The position numbers were made by a program, and so were the translations under genes. From positions 1 through 12,966 of the forward strand of contig CALGPD010000380.1 of assembly GCA_937960625.1 (NCBI GenBank): a stretch of 12,966 nucleotides of DNA, given 5' to 3'. The stretch comes from an uncultured Spirochaetia bacterium (lineage in GTDB: Bacteria > Spirochaetota > CALGPD01). The notes under the pieces are model-generated. The model was not told where the DNA came from, did no database searches, and saw nothing but the letters and a program-made list of their open reading frames with translations. Positions 7,264 to 12,966 of the stretch are shown here, one piece after another; positions within the stretch are counted from its first letter, which is position 1, and each line of letters starts with the position of its first letter.

Positions 7264-7980
7264 TTGGAAAACTTACCCCCATCATTTCATGATACTAACC
7301 TGACTATCAACTGGAAGAACCGTTTGCAAAGCGAAATGCCGTTTATCGTTTCTCACATCGAAAAAACCCGGGCAAAAGATATCTGCGATATAGGCGGAGG
7401 AATCGGCATGCATTCTTATTATTTACAGGAACAGGGCTTTAATATTCTCTTAGTTGACCCGGATGAAGAATCATTGAAAATGGCTAAAAACATCGGTGTA
7501 AAAAACACTTTTCAATCGGATTTTATGAATTTTCATAAGTTGTGTAATAAATTCGATTTTATTTTTTCATTGGGAAATGCTTTTTCCAATGTGCAGAAAC
7601 ATGAATTAAATGATTTTGCAAAAATATGTTATAATGCTTTAAATGATACCGGACAGTTTTTTGTTCAAATACTAAATTACGAAGCATTACAAAAAAGGAA
7701 TAATTTTATACTGGCTTCACGATTTGAGCAAGCAAAGCACCATTTAAGGTTTATTGAACCCTGTAATAAGGATAAGATGGAAATGCATTATATAATTTCC
7801 AATCATGACAACGGAGAAATCAATATTTCACGTCATTATTTTACAACGCATTATCAAGACGAAATACAAAGAGCCGGAACAAAAGCAGGGTTTTCTGATG
7901 TAATATTTTATTCGGATTATAAAGGTTCTGACTACTCTAAAACGGATGGCAGGGATTTAATATTTGTCTGGGTTAAATAA
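7264..7980 (+). CDS. Class I SAM-dependent methyltransferase, glycine-N-methyltransferase-like
   Basis: This 238-residue cytoplasmic enzyme has a Rossmann-like fold. Motif I is DICDIGGGIG (39-48), which binds S-adenosylmethionine. The acidic residue ending strand 2 is Asp65 (LLVDPD), SDF (85-87) follows, and motif IV is SLGNAF (102-107). The LGN(S/A) signature and the C-terminal pattern AGF...FYSDYKGSDY...RDLIFV match the glycine/sarcosine N-methyltransferase-like group as I know it. The substrate cannot be read from sequence. The start is TTG at 7264 with a modest AGGT (7254-7257) upstream; the next Met in frame, residue 25, would cut conserved N-terminal sequence. It lies 23 nt behind the REC/PAS/GAF gene with no promoter between, so I infer one operon. 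That suggests methylation coupled to the signalling protein, but this is unproven. Confidence 0.85.
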   Translation: MENLPPSFHDTNLTINWKNRLQSEMPFIVSHIEKTRAKDICDIGGGIGMHSYYLQEQGFNILLVDPDEESLKMAKNIGVKNTFQSDFMNFHKLCNKFDFIFSLGNAFSNVQKHELNDFAKICYNALNDTGQFFVQILNYEALQKRNNFILASRFEQAKHHLRFIEPCNKDKMEMHYIISNHDNGEINISRHYFTTHYQDEIQRAGTKAGFSDVIFYSDYKGSDYSKTDGRDLIFVWVK

Positions 7981-8001
7981 TCCGGTTTTATAAATAATTA
8001 G

Positions 8002-8028
8002 TTGAATAAAAGTTATATAAATTATAAT
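8002..8028 (+). promoter_or_regulatory. Probable promoter of the 319-residue protein gene
   Basis: TTGAAT (8002-8007) is followed after 15 nt by a perfect TATAAT (8023-8028). The spacer is 2 nt shorter than optimal. The leader would be about 26 nt. This makes the downstream gene a separate unit, though read-through from the methyltransferase is possible because no terminator hairpin is visible after 7980. Confidence 0.45.
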
Positions 8029-8060
8029 ATTGTAACAAAATTTACATGAATGGCTAAAAT

Positions 8061-9020
8061 ATGGAAGAAACCATAAAAGACACTGATTATGAAAAAATGC
8101 GCGGTATAATAGACAGGATTTTGGAACATCCTGATTTCCACGATGTTGAGAAAACCATAAGCGAAAGTAAAATTCTGCGTTTCTACATTAACAACGAGAA
8201 ACAATTCATAGCAACGTTTAAAAAACCTGAGAACTTTCCGCATATGATTTACCTTGAAACCAAGGCGCTTTTTTTTACGGTGCTTACGGATTTGGTAATT
8301 GACTGGCTGAAACCAAGAGTTGATAAAATTATTAATATGATTGATTTTTCATTCACACAACCTTTGCTTGGTGAAAAACATTCCGTTCTTCCAATGAAAC
8401 TTAAAAATTTCTTTCTTGAATCAATAAAAGAAAAAGAAGTCCGGTCCGACTATTTAGGCACACGTAATGTAATACTAATGAACTATTTAAACCGGTATTT
8501 AAAAGAATTTAAGCACCGAAGAGGTTACGGCACAAAAGAAATTTTTAAAATTAAGGGCTTAACAGATATAGCGCATTATGAGAATTTTTATAAATGCTGT
8601 GCAATTCTACGTAATTTAGCAAAGATGCGTCTGCCGTTAAAACACGGTAATGCTGAAAAACACATTTCTTATAAAGATACTGAAGATTTTCAATCTTTCA
8701 GGGATGATTATTTTCACGCTCTGGAAAAAGAAATCTCTGAGAAATTCGGGGAGTTTCCCGTTGTTATGATAAATGTATCGCTTTCCAGTGTAATAAAGCA
8801 GCAATTATTAAAAGACCGTTTTGAGGCTGGGGGCCAGCTTCTTGAGATACTCGTTGAGCGGAGTAAAAGTTTTGTTCAGCTTGGGAAACAGGATGCGCGG
8901 GGAGCAGAACCGCCGGATAAATCCTGGTTTAATACAGCACGCCGCAATATTAAATACTACGAGTTTAACAGTACCTTTTTAGACGGCCTGTATTTTATCG
9001 CGGGTGACAACCGCTGGTAG
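8061..9020 (+). CDS. Uncharacterised cytoplasmic protein (319 residues)
   Basis: I recognise no family or catalytic motif. The protein has no signal peptide. It is charged and mainly helical, with one moderately hydrophobic stretch (about residues 55-77, MIYLETKALFFTVLTDLVIDWL) that is probably buried rather than membrane-spanning. A basic segment follows near 145-165 (KEFKHRRGYGTKEIFKIKG). The C-terminal part alternates helix (SSVIKQQLLKDRFEAGGQLLEILVERSK) and aromatic-rich sequence up to the final NRW. The ATG at 8061 has no clear Shine-Dalgarno; upstream ATGs in other frames run quickly into stops. Codon use resembles its neighbours, so I take it as a native gene. It lies 80 nt after the methyltransferase and 183 nt before the flavodiiron gene. 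The context does not fix a role; a lineage-specific signalling partner is only a guess. Confidence 0.75.
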   Translation: MEETIKDTDYEKMRGIIDRILEHPDFHDVEKTISESKILRFYINNEKQFIATFKKPENFPHMIYLETKALFFTVLTDLVIDWLKPRVDKIINMIDFSFTQPLLGEKHSVLPMKLKNFFLESIKEKEVRSDYLGTRNVILMNYLNRYLKEFKHRRGYGTKEIFKIKGLTDIAHYENFYKCCAILRNLAKMRLPLKHGNAEKHISYKDTEDFQSFRDDYFHALEKEISEKFGEFPVVMINVSLSSVIKQQLLKDRFEAGGQLLEILVERSKSFVQLGKQDARGAEPPDKSWFNTARRNIKYYEFNSTFLDGLYFIAGDNRW

Positions 9021-9145
9021 AAACTCACGTATAATTAAAAGCCCGTTAAACTAACTTTAGTTATAAGTTATAAGTTGTATTTTATTGATTTTGAATTTTT
9101 ATATATAAAAATGCATAATTATTTGTTAATTATTATTAATTGTCC

Positions 9146-9181
9146 TTGATTATTAGGATTTAATTGTATAATTTGTATAAT
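9146..9181 (+). promoter_or_regulatory. Promoter region of the flavodiiron gene with tandem -10 boxes
   Basis: TTGTATAAT is repeated head to tail at 9164-9172 and 9173-9181, giving two perfect TATAAT boxes (9167-9172 and 9176-9181). TTGATT (9146-9151) lies 15 nt before the first; TTAGGA (9153-9158) lies 17 nt before the second. Transcripts would start near 9179 or 9188, just ahead of GGAGA (9192-9196). The other 180 nt upstream are AT-rich, with a TTATAAG tandem at 9061-9074 and no recognised operator. Confidence 0.5.
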
Positions 9182-9203
9182 ATTGTTTTTTGGAGAAATT
9201 ACT

Positions 9204-11765
9204 ATGGAAATTAAAACCCTGGAGCTTACAAAAGATATTACCTGCGTTGCATCCATTGATGCTGATTTACGCGTTTTTGATATTATTATGACAACTGAGT
9301 TTGGAACAACGTATAATTCATATATAGTAAAAGGTACTGAAAAAACTGCTATATTTGAGACAACGAAAACTCCTTTTTGGGATATGTACGTTGATGAATT
9401 AAAGAGAAATGTGGACCTTGAAAAAGTAGATTACATTATTTGTGACCATACTGAGCCTGACCATGCAGGGTCGGTTACATGGATGGTGGAGAACTGCCCT
9501 AATGCTACTGTTGTGGGTTCTGCTGCCGCAATAATGTTTCTTGAACAAATGACAAATAAAAGTTTCAAATCTAAAAAAGTAACCACAGGCGACAGCATAG
9601 ATTTAGGCGGGAAAACGCTGAACTTTATTTTTTCGCCGTTTCTTCACTGGCCTGATTCAATGTTTACTTATATTCCCGGAGATAAAACATTAATAACCTG
9701 TGACTTTCTAGGCTGTCACTTTGCAGATAACAGAATGCTGCTTTCTAAAGTTGAAGATAGAATTAAGGAATACAATCAGGCATTCGGTTATTATTACAAA
9801 GTGATTTTCGGGCCTTTTAAAAAATACGTTATTGACGGCCTTAATGCAATTAAAGATTTAGACCTTGACCGTGTTTTGGTTGGCCACGGCCCTGTTTTGG
9901 ATACTAATATTAAACAGACAATTGAAAAGTATGAGAAACTTGCAGGCAGGGTAGAGGAAAAACCTAAGGATAAATACAACGTGTTTATGGGGTATGTTTC
10001 GGCTTACGGCTTTACTTCCCAAATTGGAGATAAAATTAAAGATATTTTAGAAAGCACGGGCAAAATTGAAGTTGAGAAGTTAGATATATCTGAAAACGAC
10101 CATGGTAAGATTGACCGTTTAATTAGCAATGCCGACGGAATATTAATGGGTTCATGTACGATTAATGCGGATGCTGTTAAGCCGGTTTACGATGTGCTTT
10201 CCCATGTCAGTGTGCCGGTTAACAAGGATAAACCTGCGGCAGCTTTCGGTTCATTCGGCTGGTCGGGAGAAGGGCCTGTAAACCTTGAACACCGTTTGGA
10301 AGATTTGCAGTTTAAGATTGCATCCCCTGCATTAAGAATAAATTTTCTCCCGTCAAAAGATGAAGATGAAATGATTGAGAAATTCGCTAAGGATTTTATT
10401 GCAGCCTTGACCGCGGAACTTAAACAGGAATACAAGCATATTAGTAAAACGAAATGGCGCTGTATAGTTTGCGGGGAAGTTTATGAAGGCGAACTGCCTC
10501 CTGAAATTTGCCCTGCATGTGGTGTTGGTGCTGATAAGTTTGAGGAAGTTGTGGAGCAGGAAATTACTTACTCATGCTCTACTCCGGGTAATTTTGTAAT
10601 AGTGGGCGGAGGTATAGCCGGTTTATCCGCTGCTGAATCGATCAGGGTAAGAAATAAAACTTGTGAAATAAACATTTTTACTGACGAAAAATATTATCCG
10701 TATTACAGAACTAAACTTTCGGAATATATATCAGAAGATATTGAGGAAAAAGATTTTCTCGTTAAGCCTAAAGAATGGTATGATGAAAATAATATAAAAG
10801 TTCATACAATGAGTAAAGTTGTGTCTGTTAACCCGGGTAAAAAAACAATCAGTTTAATCTCCGGTGAAGACGTTGCATATAACAAGTTGATTTTAGCAAA
10901 TGGAGCGAGTTCTTTTATACCGCCTGTTCAAGGAATTGATAAACAAGGCTTATTCGTTTTGCGTGATATAGATGATTTAAAAAGCATAAAAGAATACCTG
11001 TCTGATGTTGAAAAAGTTTGTGTTATCGGAGGCGGATTGCTTGGCCTTGAAGCAGCGTGGAATATAAGCAAACTTGACAAGCAGGTTTCAATAATAGAAT
11101 TAGCTAAACGCATTTTGCCTGTTCAGCTAAATGAAGAGGGCAGTTTTGTCTTTGAACGAATAATCGATAAACGCGGTATTGATATTGTAAAGGGAAAAAT
11201 GGCTAAGAAAATTCTGGGTAACGGTAAAGTTACCGGCCTTGAGTTTGATGACGGCAGCAAAATCGATGCTGATATGATAATTTATGCAATTGGAATAAGG
11301 GCGAACCGTGAATTAGTTGAAGGCTGCGGATTTGAATTAAACAGAGGCATGGTTGTTAATTCAAAAATGGAAACATGTATGGATGATGTCTGGGCTTGCG
11401 GTGATGTATGCGAATTCGGCGGCAGGGTTTACGGGAATTGGGATTCCGCAAAGAATCAAGGCAAGGTAGCAGGCGCTAATGCGTGTGGAGATGATGTTGA
11501 GTTTATACCTCCATTTAGAGCATATGTACTAAACTCCATGGGTACGGAAGTGTTCTCTTCAGGAGAAATAGGAATTGACAAGTATGATTATAAAGCTTAT
11601 TTAAATAAGGATTTTGAAAGCAATAGCTATAAGAAAGCATTGTTTAGAAATAACCGAATGTGCGGAACAATGCTCATTGGCGATACAAAAGAATCTTTAA
11701 AATATTTAAAAGGAATTAAGGAAGGTATTTCGCCTAAGGATTTCTTAAAACTTGATATTATTTAA
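9204..11765 (+). CDS. Multidomain flavodiiron protein: FDP core, short-spaced rubredoxin and NADH:rubredoxin oxidoreductase fused
   Basis: This 853-residue cytoplasmic enzyme is predicted to pass electrons from NADH through FAD, rubredoxin iron and FMN to a diiron site that reduces O2 to water and/or NO to N2O. The diiron domain (1-255) has all ligands: His82, Glu84, Asp86, His87, His148, Asp167 and His228. A flavodoxin domain follows (258-403). Rubredoxin Cys residues are 420, 423, 436 and 439, as CxxC-x12-CxxC; this is the short rubrerythrin-like spacing rather than the roughly 29 residues of ordinary rubredoxins. The C-terminal oxidoreductase (463-853) has an FAD motif GGGIAG (468-473), an NADH motif GGGLLG (609-614) and WACGD (730-734). 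I chose the ATG at 9204 because GGAGA is 7 nt upstream; an in-frame TTG at 9183 would overlap that site. Fusions of this type are known from clostridia, with a related one in Trichomonas. Confidence 0.95.
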   Translation: MEIKTLELTKDITCVASIDADLRVFDIIMTTEFGTTYNSYIVKGTEKTAIFETTKTPFWDMYVDELKRNVDLEKVDYIICDHTEPDHAGSVTWMVENCPNATVVGSAAAIMFLEQMTNKSFKSKKVTTGDSIDLGGKTLNFIFSPFLHWPDSMFTYIPGDKTLITCDFLGCHFADNRMLLSKVEDRIKEYNQAFGYYYKVIFGPFKKYVIDGLNAIKDLDLDRVLVGHGPVLDTNIKQTIEKYEKLAGRVEEKPKDKYNVFMGYVSAYGFTSQIGDKIKDILESTGKIEVEKLDISENDHGKIDRLISNADGILMGSCTINADAVKPVYDVLSHVSVPVNKDKPAAAFGSFGWSGEGPVNLEHRLEDLQFKIASPALRINFLPSKDEDEMIEKFAKDFIAALTAELKQEYKHISKTKWRCIVCGEVYEGELPPEICPACGVGADKFEEVVEQEITYSCSTPGNFVIVGGGIAGLSAAESIRVRNKTCEINIFTDEKYYPYYRTKLSEYISEDIEEKDFLVKPKEWYDENNIKVHTMSKVVSVNPGKKTISLISGEDVAYNKLILANGASSFIPPVQGIDKQGLFVLRDIDDLKSIKEYLSDVEKVCVIGGGLLGLEAAWNISKLDKQVSIIELAKRILPVQLNEEGSFVFERIIDKRGIDIVKGKMAKKILGNGKVTGLEFDDGSKIDADMIIYAIGIRANRELVEGCGFELNRGMVVNSKMETCMDDVWACGDVCEFGGRVYGNWDSAKNQGKVAGANACGDDVEFIPPFRAYVLNSMGTEVFSSGEIGIDKYDYKAYLNKDFESNSYKKALFRNNRMCGTMLIGDTKESLKYLKGIKEGISPKDFLKLDII

Positions 11766-11784
11766 ATAAAAAAAATAAATAAAT

Positions 11785-11815
11785 ATACATTATTATAAAA
11801 ATGAGTATAATGTAT
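11785..11815. promoter_or_regulatory. 9-bp inverted repeat with 13-nt spacer upstream of multi-PAS gene
   Basis: ATACATTAT (11785-11793) and ATAATGTAT (11807-11815) are exact reverse complements, 13 nt apart. TATAAT appears on the plus strand at 11806-11811 and on the minus strand over 11792-11797. No T-run follows, so it is a poor terminator for the flavodiiron gene, which ends 20 nt earlier. It is placed as a promoter/operator for the gene starting at 11857 (leader about 40 nt). The arm sequence differs from the palindrome at 4870-4916 but the spacer length is the same. Confidence 0.4.
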
Positions 11816-11856
11816 TCTGTGGCTATAAGTTTTATAGTAGGAGTTAGTGTTTTATT

Positions 11857-12966
11857 ATGAAACAGGACACAGTAAATACAAAGAATAATACTAACGAATT
11901 ACGCGGTAAAACTCCGGATAAAGAGGATAAATTTAAAACTTTTATTAATATTTTTCCTTATCCGGTTGTTGAAATTGATAAAAGTTTAAATATTAAATAT
12001 TATAACTGCAATTTTAAAAAGTTATTTTGTAAAGATAAGATTCCAAAAAACTTATCAGGCTTTTTAAATGAAAGTGATATTCAAAATATCAAGCAGCATT
12101 TAGAAGAATCTGTTTCTGCTCAAATATCGTGTTTATTTAAAGAAAATTCTCTATCAAATAATGCTCATCAGTGTAATTTAGAAATCCATCAAGCAGAAGA
12201 AAATAATATTAAAAATATCTGGTGTATTATTAAAATTACTCAAATGGAATTTTATCCGTTGTGGATAAAGGAATTTGTAAGCAAGCATAAGAATCCGGCT
12301 GTGTTTTGTGATTTGGATGGAAAAATTATTCTCGTTAACGAGGAATGGGCTGACCTTCATTCATATAACGTGCCGGAATTAATAGATGAAAATGTTAGTA
12401 TTTTTTATGATAAAGTAACTTATGATATTAAATATAAAAGTTTTATTAAAACCATTTATGAAACTGGATTTCATAACTTATTGATGAATCATATAAAAAA
12501 AACCGGCATCCGGTTTACCTGCCGGATATCGGGAATAATAGTTAGAGGGTTTGAAAATAATCCAATTGGATATTTATTATCAGGGCATGAAGTATTTGAT
12601 GAAATATTAGACAGCTTGAAACTTTATAGAGAAAAGGAATTTATAGACAACGTATTAAACTCGCTGCCTCATCCGTTTTTCGTTGTTGATGCAAAAACCC
12701 GTGAAATAATACTTTCTAATCCTGCTGCACAGGGTAAATCATTATTGGGTACACAAAAATGTAAATCTGTTAAATCTTTAATTAATGATTCTGATTCAAT
12801 AAGGGAAACAAGTGAAATAATTATTCCTTATGATTTATTGTTGGAAAAGAAAAAGCCCATAATTGCAGAATATATGGATGGAAACAAGGGCTATAACTAT
12901 TATGAAGTCCGGTGTTATCCGCTTTACGTGCAAGACGGCGATATTAATACAATTGTTGAATATAAT
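11857..12966 (+). CDS. Multi-PAS signalling protein, 5' part only (runs off window)
   Basis: The frame is open from ATG 11857 to the window edge (370 codons, no stop). The N-terminus is polar and has no signal peptide or membrane segment. Three PAS-type segments are visible: about 30-125 (PYPVVEIDKSLNIKYYN), about 128-245 (NPAVFCDLDGKIILVNEEW) and about 262-370 (LPHPFFVVDAKTREIILSN). The last ends in YEVRCYPLY...INTIVEYN, the strand that normally closes a PAS domain just before a linker helix. The output domain lies beyond the window; a histidine kinase or a GGDEF domain would be usual, but this cannot be seen. AGGAG (11839-11843) is 13 nt from the ATG, which is rather far. The gene starts 91 nt after the flavodiiron gene, so the sensor may respond to redox or oxygen status; this is inferred from position only. 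Confidence 0.85.
   Translation, partial: MKQDTVNTKNNTNELRGKTPDKEDKFKTFINIFPYPVVEIDKSLNIKYYNCNFKKLFCKDKIPKNLSGFLNESDIQNIKQHLEESVSAQISCLFKENSLSNNAHQCNLEIHQAEENNIKNIWCIIKITQMEFYPLWIKEFVSKHKNPAVFCDLDGKIILVNEEWADLHSYNVPELIDENVSIFYDKVTYDIKYKSFIKTIYETGFHNLLMNHIKKTGIRFTCRISGIIVRGFENNPIGYLLSGHEVFDEILDSLKLYREKEFIDNVLNSLPHPFFVVDAKTREIILSNPAAQGKSLLGTQKCKSVKSLINDSDSIRETSEIIIPYDLLLEKKKPIIAEYMDGNKGYNYYEVRCYPLYVQDGDINTIVEYN

Noticed and set aside
8228..8300. Membrane helix in the 319-residue protein
   Set aside because: The stretch is interrupted by Glu, Lys and Asp residues and is better explained as a buried amphipathic helix.
9045..9075. Short inverted repeat AACTA/TAGTT and tandem TTATAAG after the 319-residue gene as a terminator
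   Set aside because: The stem is only 5 bp, AT-only apart from one pair, and no T-run follows directly.
9183..9203. Upstream TTG start extending the flavodiiron protein by 7 residues
   Set aside because: The extension would begin ahead of the GGAGA ribosome-binding site and overlaps it; the family normally starts close to the MEIK-like sequence at 9204.
1..12966. CRISPR array, defence island, prophage or insertion sequence
   Set aside because: I found no regularly spaced repeats, no transposase or integrase, no terminal inverted repeats around a gene, and no nuclease or helicase gene in either strand.

Overview
The window comes from an AT-rich (about 30% G+C by eye) bacterial chromosome. 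Two proteins carry cleavable Sec signal peptides, and one of them ends in an outer-membrane-barrel style C-terminal Phe, so the host is probably diderm. A complete multidomain flavodiiron NADH oxidase points to an anaerobe that meets O2 or NO. Promoters follow the sigma-70 pattern and leaders are short. I cannot name the phylum; AT-rich anaerobic diderms such as spirochaetes, Elusimicrobiota or Cloacimonadota-like candidate phyla would all fit. No rRNA, tRNA, CRISPR array or transposase is visible.

Left part (1-3259): a minus-strand secreted, probably beta-barrel protein (353-1354) is divergent from a plus-strand, tail-anchored Ser/Thr protein kinase (1997-3259). The roughly 640 nt between them hold one good promoter for each gene, three copies of an AACGTGAA octamer (one inside the kinase promoter spacer) and a patch of hairpin and repeat-like sequence.

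Middle (3354-9020): a TTG-started exported protein with two lipocalin-like repeats and a C-terminal 'GxxVWxI' type module (3404-4606) converges on a 76-residue helical protein (4603-4833, minus); their stop codons share one TTAA. That small gene is divergent from a large REC-PAS-GAF-PAS-GAF-PAS protein without any output domain (4952-7240). A 17-bp perfect inverted repeat sits almost exactly midway between the two start codons. A TTG-started, glycine-N-methyltransferase-like SAM methyltransferase (7264-7980) follows the PAS/GAF protein after 23 nt and is probably in its operon. An unrecognised 319-residue cytoplasmic protein (8061-9020) has its own promoter.

Right part (9021-12966): an 853-residue fusion (9204-11765) joins a diiron beta-lactamase-like domain, a flavodoxin, a short-spaced rubredoxin and an NADH:rubredoxin oxidoreductase. 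It is a self-contained NADH-to-O2/NO electron chain in one polypeptide. Downstream is the 5' part of another multi-PAS signalling protein (from 11857), cut by the window edge, again preceded by an inverted repeat with a 13-nt spacer.

Taken together this is a signalling-rich stretch (Ser/Thr kinase, REC/PAS/GAF protein, multi-PAS protein, methyltransferase) beside an oxygen/NO detoxification enzyme. I see no clear evidence for a defence or mobile system. The most unusual items are the output-less REC/PAS/GAF protein paired with a methyltransferase, the symmetric palindromes in front of both PAS-sensor genes, and the tail-anchored kinase with an altered catalytic loop.
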